From: Negativibacillus sp.
Lineage (GTDB): Bacteria > Bacillota > Clostridia > Oscillospirales > Ruminococcaceae
Assembly: GCA_020024325.1 (NCBI GenBank)
Contig: JAHHTY010000042.1
Span: 1 to 18,724 of the forward strand
Direction of reading: 5' to 3'
DNA length: 18,724 nt
Positions within the stretch are counted from its first letter, which is position 1. The number at the start of each line of letters is the position of its first letter. This document shows, one piece after another, positions 5,568 through 12,476 of the stretch. The notes beneath the pieces are model-generated. The model saw only the letters and a list, made by a program, of their open reading frames with translations. It was not told where the DNA came from and did not search any database. The position numbers and the translations under genes were made by a program.

Positions 5568-6017
5568 ATGGAACCAATGAAAGATATCAAAAAAGATGTT
5601 ATTATCTCGATTAAAGGAACACAAAAAGTCGGGGATGACAAAGATGTTATCGAGATGATGACCACAGGACGGTTTTACCGCAAAAATCAGTTATACTACA
5701 TTACCTATGAAGAAACAGAGGCAACCGGATATGACGGCTGCCGAACCTCTTTAAAGGTAGGTCCAAACGACAAAGTGACCATGACCCGATTTGGTCCGTC
5801 ACGCTCCCAGCTGATTGTTGAGCAGGGGGTGCGCCACCAGTGCCAGTATGATACCGGATATGGAGAAATGACCATCGGTGTGATGGGAAACCGCTTTGAA
5901 AGCACATTGAATGAGCGTGGCGGCGAGCTGACTTTTGGTTATACACTGGATATTGAGGCAACTGTTGCAAGCGAAAACACTGTTACCGTTACATTAAAAG
6001 AAATCTCGGCAAAATAG
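5568..6017 (+). CDS. DUF1934 (YwiB-like) beta-barrel protein
   Basis: A 149-residue cytoplasmic protein with no signal peptide or membrane segment. The pattern matches the DUF1934/YwiB family, which is predicted to fold as a small calycin-like beta-barrel. Diagnostic stretches are IKKDVIISIKGTQ near the N terminus, YRKNQLYYITYEE, DKVTMTRFGPSRSQLIVE, and the C-terminal LTFGYTLDIEA. The function of the family is not known. Its place immediately before argS is informative, because in B. subtilis ywiB also neighbours argS. GAGGA lies 10 bases before the ATG at 5568; a second ATG at 5577 is possible. It lies 37 bases after murI and is probably co-transcribed. Confidence 0.85.
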   Translation: MEPMKDIKKDVIISIKGTQKVGDDKDVIEMMTTGRFYRKNQLYYITYEETEATGYDGCRTSLKVGPNDKVTMTRFGPSRSQLIVEQGVRHQCQYDTGYGEMTIGVMGNRFESTLNERGGELTFGYTLDIEATVASENTVTVTLKEISAK

Positions 6018-6037
6018 CAGATGTAAAATAAGAAGGA

Positions 6038-6061
6038 AGGGGCGGGGAAATCTCCTCCCCT
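6038..6061 (+). terminator. Weak GC-rich hairpin before argS
   Basis: AGGGG (6038-6042) pairs with CCCCT (6057-6061), with a further GG/CC pair inside after one mismatch, followed only by GATTTTGAG. It is too weak for a confident terminator; it may be a partial attenuator or an mRNA processing structure between the DUF1934 gene and argS. Confidence 0.3.
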
Positions 6062-6089
6062 GATTTTGAGAAAGGATAGGTTATAAAAC

Positions 6090-7790
6090 ATGAATAAAAA
6101 TTTTGTACAGGATGCAATGACTGAGGTAGATGCCCTGCTCAAAAATGCGTTTAAAAAAGCAATGCAGGAAGGAAAACTTCCTGAAAATGAAATTCCACAA
6201 TTTACAGTTGAAATTCCGGCAGAAACTTCCCACGGAGATTTTGCCTCTAATGCAGCAATGGTTTCCGCAAGAACTTTCCGCAATGCACCGGTTAAAATTG
6301 CAAACATTCTGACAGAAAGCATGGATTTTTCCGATGCACGCTATATTGAACGTGTAGAGATTGCAGGTCCGGGCTTTATCAACTTCTTTGTCAGCCCACT
6401 GTGGTTTGCAGATATTGTGTCCGGTGTGCTGGCAGAAAAAGAAAACTATGGACGTTCCGATTACGGAAAAGGTCAGAAAATCATGGTAGAGTTTGTTTCC
6501 GCAAACCCAACAGGTCCGATGCACATGGGAAATGCCCGCGGCGGTGCAATCGGTGACTGTCTGGCAGCAGCCATGGACGCTTGCGGTTACAATGTAACCA
6601 GAGAGTTCTACATCAACGACGCCGGAAATCAGATTGAAAAATTTGGCTGCTCTTTGGAAGCAAGATACCTGCAAATCTTTAAAGGCGAGGATGCTGTGGA
6701 ATTCCCGGAGGACGGATATCATGGTGAAGATATTAAAGAGCGTGCACAGCAGTATGCCGATGCAAACGGAGATTGCCTGCTGAACGTATCCACAGAGGAA
6801 CGCCGTCAGGCACTGGTAGACTTTGCCTTGCCAAAAAATATTGAGAAACTCAGAGCCGACCTTTCCAAATACCGCATCGAGTATGATGTATGGTTCCCGG
6901 AAAGCACTCTGCATCAGTCCGGTGCAGTAAAAGAAGTTGTAGATGAGCTGACCGCAAGAGGTATGACCTATGAAAAAGACGGTGCGGTTTGGTACAAAGC
7001 AACCGAATTCGGCGGAGAAAAAGATGAGGTTCTGGTTCGTGCAAACGGAAACCCAACCTACTTTACCGCTGACATTGCATACCATAAAAATAAATTTGCA
7101 GACAGACACTTTGACCGTGTCATCAATGTATGGGGTGCAGACCACCATGGACACGTTGCAAGACTGAAAGGCGCAATGGATGCTATCGGTTTGGACGGCA
7201 GCAAGCTGGACATCGTGCTGATGCAGCTGGTGCGTTTGATGAAGGACGGAGAGCCTTACCGTATGAGCAAACGTACCGGTAAAGCAATCACTCTTTCTGA
7301 CCTTACCGATTTGGTTCCGATTGATGCAGCACGTTTCTTCTTCAATATGCGTGAGCCAAACTCCACACTGGACTTTGACCTTGACCTTGCAGTAGAAGAA
7401 TCTTCCCAAAACCCGGTATACTATGTTCAGTATGCTCACGCAAGAATCTGCTCTATCCTCAAAAACCTTGCCGCACAGAACATCAATCCGAGAGAATGCA
7501 CCGCAGAAGAGCTGAAGCTTCTGTCCGCACCGGAAGAAAAAGAATTGATTCGTGCTTTGGCACAGTGTCCGCAGGAAATTATCAATGCAGCTAAAAACTA
7601 TGACCCGGCAAGAATGACCCATTACCTGATGGAAGTGGCAACTTTGTTCCATAAGTTCTACAATGCTTGTCGTGTACAAGGTGAGGATGAGGCACTGATG
7701 CAGGCAAGAATTTCTTTATGTATTGCAGTACGCACCGTTATTGCAAACCTGCTGAAACTGCTGAAAATTACCGCACCGGAAGCAATGTAA
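6090..7790 (+). CDS. argS: Arginyl-tRNA synthetase
   Basis: ArgS charges tRNA-Arg with arginine using ATP (class I synthetase). The 566-residue product has the family length and order. The N-terminal additional domain (about 1-115) recognises the tRNA D-loop. The Rossmann catalytic domain has FVSANPTGPMHMGNARGG (HIGH-type signature HMGN at 145-148) and EFYINDAGNQ (about 172-181). The KMSKS-type loop is RMSKRTGKAI (391-400). An alpha-helical anticodon-binding domain fills the C terminus, ending in KLLKITAPEAM. AAAGGATAG lies upstream of the ATG. No T-box leader was found, so regulation by uncharged tRNA is not indicated. No clear terminator follows, so readthrough into the next gene is possible. 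Confidence 0.97.
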   Translation: MNKNFVQDAMTEVDALLKNAFKKAMQEGKLPENEIPQFTVEIPAETSHGDFASNAAMVSARTFRNAPVKIANILTESMDFSDARYIERVEIAGPGFINFFVSPLWFADIVSGVLAEKENYGRSDYGKGQKIMVEFVSANPTGPMHMGNARGGAIGDCLAAAMDACGYNVTREFYINDAGNQIEKFGCSLEARYLQIFKGEDAVEFPEDGYHGEDIKERAQQYADANGDCLLNVSTEERRQALVDFALPKNIEKLRADLSKYRIEYDVWFPESTLHQSGAVKEVVDELTARGMTYEKDGAVWYKATEFGGEKDEVLVRANGNPTYFTADIAYHKNKFADRHFDRVINVWGADHHGHVARLKGAMDAIGLDGSKLDIVLMQLVRLMKDGEPYRMSKRTGKAITLSDLTDLVPIDAARFFFNMREPNSTLDFDLDLAVEESSQNPVYYVQYAHARICSILKNLAAQNINPRECTAEELKLLSAPEEKELIRALAQCPQEIINAAKNYDPARMTHYLMEVATLFHKFYNACRVQGEDEALMQARISLCIAVRTVIANLLKLLKITAPEAM

Positions 7791-7905
7791 TATCACAAAA
7801 ACGGCTCACATGGGTGGGTTTATTCGTTGCCGAAATTTTGTAAAATATGCCCTCGTTTTATCTATAACAGTAAATAAACGTAAACCGCAGCAGATATGGC
7901 AAATT

Positions 7906-7968
7906 GTTTTACAGACGCTGTAAAACAGAAGGCGGATTTCATCCGCAAGGTCCGGCTTTTAAGCTGGA
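7906..7968 (+). promoter_or_regulatory. Three consecutive hairpins in the leader of the homocysteine methyltransferase gene
   Basis: Hairpin 1 is GTTTTACAG/CTGTAAAAC (7906-7914, 7918-7926; 9 bp, 3-base loop). Hairpin 2 is GCGGAT/ATCCGC (7932-7937, 7941-7946). Hairpin 3 is TCCGGCT/AGCTGGA (7951-7957, 7962-7968). The third abuts and partly overlaps the GGAAGGAGG ribosome binding site at 7966-7974. No known riboswitch class (SAM, THF, cobalamin, T-box) was recognised. A weak TTGTAA/TATAAC promoter-like pair lies at 7838-7868. Confidence 0.6.
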
Positions 7969-7978
7969 AGGAGGAAAA

Positions 7979-9205
7979 ATGGAAGTTCGATTATCAAAGC
8001 CGTTGCTTATGGACGGAGCAACGGCAACCAATCTTTTATTAAACGGTATGCCGCAATACAGCTGCCCGGCAGAGTGGATTTTAAATCATCCGGATTCTTT
8101 GCGTCGGCTGCATCGGCAGTTTTTGCAGGCAGGCAGCCGCATCATCTGCACCCCGACAGCACAAGCCAATGTTGTTATGCTGGAAGAATGGGGAAAACAA
8201 AAACAGATGGCTTGTTACAATGAGCAGCTGGCACGCCTGACCGTGGAAACCTGTCGTTCTTTTGATAAAGATGTGTTGGTAGCGGGAGTGGTAGCACCGC
8301 TGAGTATACAGGTGGAACCGTTTGGAGATACTCCGTTTTTTGATTTGGTGGGCATCTATGCTCACCAGGCGCTTGCCCTAAAAGAAGGCGGAGTAGATTT
8401 GTTGATTGCAGATACAATGAACACCATTTCTCAAAGCAGAGCGGCAATCTTGGGCTGCCGTCAAGCAGGACTTCCGGTTATGGTTACCCTCAATGTGGAG
8501 GAGGACGGAGATACCTGTATGGGAAGCGACCTTGTATCGGCTTTGATTATCTGTCAAAATCTAGGGGCTGTGGCATTCGGACTTTCCTGCTGTGACCGTC
8601 CGGAAAAACTGTATCATCACATTGAGGAGATAGCACCCTATGCAAAAATTCCAATCATTGTGCGTCCAAAGGCGGGGGAAAGCTTTGAAAGCTTGCTTTC
8701 TCCACAAGAGATGGCATCGCAGATGCGCGGACTGTTGGAGCGAGGGGCAACTCTTGTGGGTGGCTGTTGCTACACAACACCGGAGCATATCAAAGAGATT
8801 GGAAAAATGATGGCAGAATTTCCTTTTGAAAATGTTCGTGTTGCACGAGAGGACGAAGATACCATTTTGATGGCAGGAGCCACCGAACCGTATTTTCTGG
8901 ACGAGTACTTTGAGCAAAGCGAGCCTGTTTACTGTCACAAAGATATGTCCGATGAGCTTTTGGAGCTGGAGGAGAGCGGAGCAGATGTTGTGACCGTCTG
9001 CGTTGAAACGGTGGACGACGCTTATGATTTTGCACTTAACGCCCATATGCTGCATATTCCGGTTTCATTTATTTCGGATAGCGAAGAAGCGTTGGAGATG
9101 GTGTTGCTGATGTATAACGGCTGTGCTTTTGTGGATTCTCGCAGCGGTATTGATGAGGAAATCCTCAATCGACTTGCCAGAGCATATGGTGCAACGGTTC
9201 GCTGA
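7979..9205 (+). CDS. Homocysteine S-methyltransferase-like protein (MetH N-terminal type) with a shortened pterin-domain-like tail
   Basis: The 408-residue product matches the homocysteine S-methyltransferase fold: LLMDGATATNLLLNGM (residues 9-24), ADTMNTI (144-150), and the zinc ligands at GLSC (Cys204) and GGCC (Cys263-Cys264). Enzymes of this family move a methyl group to homocysteine to form methionine. After about residue 290 there is a tail of about 115 residues. Its SGADVVTV, ISDSEEALEMVL and FVDSRSGIDEE stretches resemble the start of the methyltetrahydrofolate (pterin) domain of MetH. It stops at YGATVR, well short of a full domain, and no cobalamin domain follows. The start at 7979 is set by GGAAGGAGG five bases upstream; an upstream in-frame TTG (7904) has no ribosome binding site. 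The methyl donor is unknown. Confidence 0.8.
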   Translation: MEVRLSKPLLMDGATATNLLLNGMPQYSCPAEWILNHPDSLRRLHRQFLQAGSRIICTPTAQANVVMLEEWGKQKQMACYNEQLARLTVETCRSFDKDVLVAGVVAPLSIQVEPFGDTPFFDLVGIYAHQALALKEGGVDLLIADTMNTISQSRAAILGCRQAGLPVMVTLNVEEDGDTCMGSDLVSALIICQNLGAVAFGLSCCDRPEKLYHHIEEIAPYAKIPIIVRPKAGESFESLLSPQEMASQMRGLLERGATLVGGCCYTTPEHIKEIGKMMAEFPFENVRVAREDEDTILMAGATEPYFLDEYFEQSEPVYCHKDMSDELLELEESGADVVTVCVETVDDAYDFALNAHMLHIPVSFISDSEEALEMVLLMYNGCAFVDSRSGIDEEILNRLARAYGATVR

Positions 9206-9230
9206 CATAAATAATACTATACTTAATAAA

Positions 9231-9280
9231 AGAGCAAGGCTCTGTTATGGAATTTCATAGCAAAGCCTTGCTCTTTTTAT
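9231..9280. terminator. Bidirectional terminator between convergent genes
   Basis: AGAGCAAGGCT (9231-9241) pairs perfectly with AGCCTTGCTCT (9264-9274), with a short inner TATG/CATA. It is flanked by AAAA on the left and TTTTT on the right, so it serves both the plus-strand methyltransferase gene and the minus-strand lipoprotein gene. Confidence 0.92.
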
Positions 9281-9301
9281 GCAGTTCAAATGATTTTACG
9301 G

Positions 9302-10285
9302 TTAGGAAAAGGTGTATTTGGAACAAGCGGAAACGGTAGGGTAATCATCAATCATTTCACTTTGTTCCCACTCTAATACTTCAAGGTTTCCCTGACTGTC
9401 TATCTGAATAAAGGACTGTACGGTGCCGTAAATTTCTTTTCCGTATATTTTCTTTAAAGCTTCGGGAGAATAGGTCGCTTCAATCAGATAATGCCCGTCC
9501 TTTGATGTCAAGGTGAGGTCCGAAAAGTTTTCGAGAGCAAAACCGTCGCACAGCAAAGGGGTTTTCAGCCATTCTAATGTATTATTGTAATCTTCATAGC
9601 TTTTGTAAGATTCCTCTTTACCCTGTCCATAGTTATAGCCGGACTGAAGGGTTTCGGCAATCTTCATCTGGGCTTTAATTGCCATTTTTTTATTTAACCG
9701 TCCCTGTTCATCATAGGCGTTAGTCAGGTCAAATTTAAGTTCATAGACTCCTTCGGTTCCGTCGGCATTCAGGCAGTAAACGGAAAGTGTTCCCTCTTTT
9801 CGGGAAAAATTTTGTTCCATTACATTTTTAAAGACGGAATATAGGCGGGGGTCAAGATTATTGGGATTTTTATTCAGCTCTTGGGCAGGTCGTTGCTGAA
9901 GCTCCTGAGGAAAAGGAAGCGGTGATGAGGACGGATTTTTTATAGGTTTTTCTGTTTGTTCAGCTTGGCTGGATTTCTCTTTTTCGGGTTCCGAAGGGGC
10001 TTGTGGTGGTGTTTGGTTCTGCGGTGTGGAAGGGGAAGATGGTTCATCTTGCTTTTCCTGCGGTTTAGAAGGCAACACCGGTTCATTTTTTTGCTCTTGT
10101 GGATTTGGGGTTGGACGAGTGTTATCTAAAGTTTCGTCCGGAGTTTCTTGCTCCGGTGTTTTATCGGTGCCAAGTTCAAGGGAAACCCTATCTTTGTCCG
10201 CATCGGGGGCGACCTCACGGTCACAGCCTGCAAAGGAAACAGAGCAGATTAAAACAGCCAAAAGGTACGGTAGAATGTGTTTCAT
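9302..10285 (-). CDS. Putative lipoprotein with Pro/Glu/Gln-rich linker
   Basis: The 327-residue product starts with a short hydrophobic signal and lipobox SFAGC, with the lipidation site at Cys21, so it should be anchored outside the cytoplasmic membrane. Residues about 40-145 are low-complexity and rich in Pro, Glu, Gln, Ser and Lys (for example PTPNPQEQKNEP), probably an extended spacer. Residues about 145-327 form a distinct domain with alternating hydrophobic stretches (YELKFDLTNAYDEQGRL, HYLIEATYSPEALKKIYG, SFIQIDSQGNLEVLEWEQ), suggesting a beta-rich fold. I do not recognise the family; function unknown. GGAGGA lies 7 bases before the ATG. It is transcribed alone, divergent from spoIIAA and convergent with the methyltransferase gene. 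Confidence 0.85.
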   Translation of the reverse strand: MKHILPYLLAVLICSVSFAGCDREVAPDADKDRVSLELGTDKTPEQETPDETLDNTRPTPNPQEQKNEPVLPSKPQEKQDEPSSPSTPQNQTPPQAPSEPEKEKSSQAEQTEKPIKNPSSSPLPFPQELQQRPAQELNKNPNNLDPRLYSVFKNVMEQNFSRKEGTLSVYCLNADGTEGVYELKFDLTNAYDEQGRLNKKMAIKAQMKIAETLQSGYNYGQGKEESYKSYEDYNNTLEWLKTPLLCDGFALENFSDLTLTSKDGHYLIEATYSPEALKKIYGKEIYGTVQSFIQIDSQGNLEVLEWEQSEMIDDYPTVSACSKYTFS

Positions 10286-10429
10286 ATGTAGTTCCTCCGT
10301 TGTTGATCAGTGTGGTAGCTTATATTCATTTTAACATAAATATAACTGACTTACTAGAAAATTTTAAAACTGTAAACAAAATACTATTTTTGTAAAGAAT
10401 TGTAATGAAAAATTCCTTCATTTCAATAG

Positions 10430-10498
10430 TGTCGAAAAAACACAAAAAGACTGCGTAACTTTTTATTTTACCGAAGGTGTCAAAAAATTACAGAATTT
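10430..10498 (+). promoter_or_regulatory. Spo0A box and sigma-H-like promoter of the spoIIA operon
   Basis: TGTCGAA at 10430-10436 is an exact core 0A box. TGTCAAA at 10478-10484 is a one-mismatch copy. AGGTGT (10475-10480) and GAATTT (10493-10498) are 12 bases apart and resemble the sigma-H pattern (AGGA.T, about 12-14 bases, GAAT). In B. subtilis the spoIIA operon is driven by sigma-H and activated by phosphorylated Spo0A, which fits this position. The rest of 10286-10606 shows no gene. Confidence 0.6.
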
Positions 10499-10606
10499 GC
10501 GGACCGCTTTCCCGATTTTTTTTATATTCGGAGTGATAAGATAAGGATGTACCGAAGGGAAAAAGCAGACAGGTTGGTGCCGAAATGGAGGGATTAAAAG
10601 CAAGCT

Positions 10607-10912
10607 ATGGCTGTTGAAATACGGATTCAAGATGATGTTGTTCAGGCGTACCTGTCAGGAGAGATTGATCACCACAGTGCTGTACAAATTCGTGAAAAGA
10701 TAGATGAAAGTGTGATACAGGCAAGTGCTTCCCGCTTGATATTGGATTTTGCATTGGTCACCTTTATGGATTCATCCGGAATTGGTTTAGTGATGGGACG
10801 TTTTCGTCTGATGCAGGAAACAGGAGGAACGGTAGTACTTCAAAATCTTCCCTCCCCAATACGAAAGGTAATGAAGCTGGCAGGGTTGGACAAGCTGGCA
10901 GAATTTCGCTAA
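10607..10912 (+). CDS. spoIIAA: Anti-sigma-F factor antagonist SpoIIAA
   Basis: SpoIIAA is a STAS-domain protein. In its unphosphorylated form it pulls SpoIIAB off sigma-F; SpoIIAB inactivates it by serine phosphorylation. The 101-residue product has LSGEIDHHSAVQIREKI (residues 16-32) and the phosphorylation loop FMDSSGIGLVMGR (53-65), where Ser56 corresponds to the B. subtilis site Ser58. The end is GLDKLAEFR, so it lacks the last 15 or so residues of the B. subtilis protein. The start follows a weak GGAGGG about 15 bases upstream and a closer AAGC; the frame and family agree with this ATG. It is the first gene of spoIIAA-spoIIAB-sigF. Confidence 0.95.
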   Translation: MAVEIRIQDDVVQAYLSGEIDHHSAVQIREKIDESVIQASASRLILDFALVTFMDSSGIGLVMGRFRLMQETGGTVVLQNLPSPIRKVMKLAGLDKLAEFR

Positions 10913-10927
10913 CAGGGTTTAAGACAG

Positions 10928-11026
10928 ATGATGGTGACGCATTTTTCACTAATCCACCCCGAGGTTGTTGAAAAGTGCAGAGCAAACAAAAGTGGAAAAT
11001 CATCTCTTCCAATGGAGGTTTTGTGA
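10928..11026 (+). CDS. Possible 32-codon ORF between spoIIAA and spoIIAB (doubtful)
   Basis: The 113-base gap between spoIIAA and spoIIAB is unusually wide for this operon. ATG-ATG at 10928-10933 opens a 32-residue frame ending in TGA that overlaps the spoIIAB start (TGATG), as in coupled genes. It is in the same frame as spoIIAA, with only the spoIIAA TAA and five codons between them. The peptide (MMVTHFSLIHPEVVEK...) matches nothing I know, and the ribosome binding site is poor (AGGG about 10 bases upstream). It could be chance. Confidence 0.25.
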   Translation: MMVTHFSLIHPEVVEKCRANKSGKSSLPMEVL

Positions 11027-11487
11027 TGAAAGCAAGTAACACAATGCGCCTTTGCTTTGACTCTCGCTCGGCAAATGAGTCGTTTGCAAGGACAGCGGTG
11101 GCTGCATTTCTCTGCGGTCTGGACCCCACCGTGGAGGAGTTGACCGACGTAAAGACAGCCGTTTCCGAGGCGGTGACAAACAGCATCGTTCACGGTTATC
11201 GAGAAAAAATAGATAAAGTGTACATAACAGCAAATATTTATTCGGACAATCGGATCGTCATAAAAATTAAAGATAAAGGCTGTGGAATTGAGAATGTGAA
11301 GCAGGCAATGGAACCGCTTTTTACAACCGCAGCCGAAGAAGAACGTGCAGGGTTGGGATTCGCTGTCATGGAAAGCCTGATGGATAAAGTAAAGGTTTTC
11401 TCTCAGCCCGGAAAAGGCACAACGGTCACGCTGGAAAAGCAGATTGTTTCCAAAGGAGTAGAAGATGTACACAACAGCCGAGGCTGA
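11026..11487 (+). CDS. spoIIAB: Anti-sigma-F factor / serine kinase SpoIIAB
   Basis: SpoIIAB holds sigma-F inactive before septation and phosphorylates SpoIIAA with ATP. The 153-residue product has the GHKL ATPase boxes: N box SEAVTNSIVHGY (residues 47-58), G1 box IKDKGCGIEN (81-90), the lid with PLFTTAAEEERAGLGFAVM (97-115), and PGKGTT (128-133). NESFARTAVAAFL (17-29) and DPTVEEL match the sigma-F contact region of the family. The start at 11026 has GGAGG 7 bases upstream; the frame is open to 10975 but that extension is not conserved. The 3' end overlaps sigF by 23 bases, implying translational coupling that keeps inhibitor and sigma factor in balance. Confidence 0.96.
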   Translation: MKASNTMRLCFDSRSANESFARTAVAAFLCGLDPTVEELTDVKTAVSEAVTNSIVHGYREKIDKVYITANIYSDNRIVIKIKDKGCGIENVKQAMEPLFTTAAEEERAGLGFAVMESLMDKVKVFSQPGKGTTVTLEKQIVSKGVEDVHNSRG

Positions 11488-12127
11488 CCGCAGCAAGACC
11501 ATTGAACAAAATATTGGACTGGTACACGCCTGCGCCCACAAGCTAAAGGGGAAGGGAATCGAGTATGATGACCTGTTTCAAGCAGGCTGTATGGGGCTGG
11601 TGAAAGCGACCGACGCCTTTGATACAGAGCGTGGAGTGCGTTTTTCTACCTATGCAGTTCCTGTAATCCTTGGAGAAATGCGCAGATTGTTTCGGGACGG
11701 GGGAACGGTAAAGGTGGGGCGCAGTCTAAAAGAACTTTCGATGAAGGTGACAAGACAACGGGAACAGTTTATTAAATTAAATGGCAGAGAGCCGACTGTC
11801 AGCGAGTTGGCACAGCTTTTACAAACCAGTGAAGAAGCAATTATCGAAGCACTGGGGGCAGCAGCACCGCCGGTTTCTTTAACAAGCGAGGAGGATAGCT
11901 CTGAAATTGATCTTCCGGTATCTTCACCGGAAGAATTGTTGTCTGATGTTATCTCTCTTAAACAGATGTTGGAGCAGCTGGAGGAGCGTGACAGAAGGTT
12001 AATTCAGCTGAGATATTTTCAGAATTTAACTCAAGTGAAGGTGGCTCACGAGCTTAAAATGACGCAGGTACAGGTTTCCAGACGGGAAAAAAAGATATTA
12101 CTTTGGCTGCGTTCCCAGCTTGTATAG
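11465..12127 (+). CDS. sigF: RNA polymerase sigma-F factor (forespore-specific)
   Basis: Sigma-F starts the forespore transcription programme after asymmetric division. The 220-residue product has region 2 with DDLFQAGCMGLVKATDAFDT (35-54) and FSTYAVPVILGEMRRLFRDG (60-79). Region 3 follows at about 88-150. Region 4 ends with LTQVKVAHELKMTQVQVSRR, the -35-recognising helix-turn-helix. It is about 30 residues shorter at the N terminus than B. subtilis sigma-F, but the start is secure: an in-frame TAG lies at 11459-11461, and AAAGGAG lies 6-7 bases before the ATG. It overlaps spoIIAB by 23 bases and closes the operon. Gene order makes sigma-F (not sigma-G) the clear choice. Confidence 0.95.
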   Translation: MYTTAEADRSKTIEQNIGLVHACAHKLKGKGIEYDDLFQAGCMGLVKATDAFDTERGVRFSTYAVPVILGEMRRLFRDGGTVKVGRSLKELSMKVTRQREQFIKLNGREPTVSELAQLLQTSEEAIIEALGAAAPPVSLTSEEDSSEIDLPVSSPEELLSDVISLKQMLEQLEERDRRLIQLRYFQNLTQVKVAHELKMTQVQVSRREKKILLWLRSQLV

Positions 12128-12167
12128 TATTTTAATCATGGTAAAGTTTTTTTGTTTGACATCCTCG

Positions 12168-12201
12168 GTCAGCAGATAGTTTGCATCCGCTTTCTGCTGA
12201 C
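12168..12201 (+). repeat. Hairpin flanked by two TTTGACAT repeats, 3' of sigF
   Basis: GTCAGCAG (12168-12175) mirrors CTGCTGAC (12194-12201) with an 18-base loop and no T-run. It is framed by direct repeats TTTGACAT at 12155-12162 and 12204-12211. The role is unknown; the TTGACA cores have no -10 box at a proper distance. Confidence 0.5.
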
Positions 12202-12232
12202 AGTTTGACATAAACAATCGTACCTACTCTCA

Positions 12233-12284
12233 AAACCCAAACAGCAGGCAGCTTTAAAGCTGCCTGCTGTTTGGGTTTATTTAA
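12233..12284. terminator. Strong 23-bp inverted-repeat terminator of the spoIIA operon
   Basis: A perfect inverted repeat centred between 12255 and 12256. The left arm starts AAACCCAAACAGCAGG and the right arm ends CCTGCTGTTTGGGTTT, followed by ATTTA. It is the most stable structure in the window. The T-run is only moderate, but the position after sigF fits termination. Confidence 0.85.
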
Positions 12285-12343
12285 TGGTTTAACACACAGA
12301 CTGTGAAAATTTCTTGCCCACTAAAATATAATAATCAGTCTGA

Positions 12344-12373
12344 TTGATACTGTATGTAAATCTTTGTTATAAC
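12344..12373 (+). promoter_or_regulatory. Sigma-A-like promoter of a short transcript
   Basis: TTGATA (12344-12349), 18 bases, TATAAC (12368-12373). It would start RNA at about 12380, which meets a terminator at 12436-12475, so the product would be roughly 90 bases. Within it GAAGGAG (12395-12401) precedes ATGATG of an 8-codon ORF (12408-12434, MMERKFSA). Confidence 0.5.
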
Positions 12374-12435
12374 AATAAAATAAACGTCGTTAATGAAGGA
12401 GTATGGGATGATGGAGAGGAAATTTTCTGCATAAA

Positions 12436-12475
12436 AAAACAGGAGGTTTCTTCATGAAACCCCTTGTTTTATATT
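12436..12475. terminator. Terminator of lysC (also faces the short plus-strand transcript)
   Basis: AAAACAGGAGGTTTC (12436-12450) pairs with GAAACCCCTTGTTTT (12456-12470), with one G-T and one mismatch. On the minus strand it is followed by TTTTTTT and on the plus strand by ATATTTTT, so it can act in both directions. It lies directly after the lysC stop. Confidence 0.85.
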
Positions 12476-12476
12476 T

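Noticed and set aside
6081..7679. 532-residue minus-strand open frame
   Set aside because: Shadow of argS, which has all family motifs on the plus strand.
7904..7978. N-terminal extension of the homocysteine methyltransferase from TTG at 7904
   Set aside because: No ribosome binding site, lies on the three leader hairpins, and the conserved domain begins right after the ATG at 7979.
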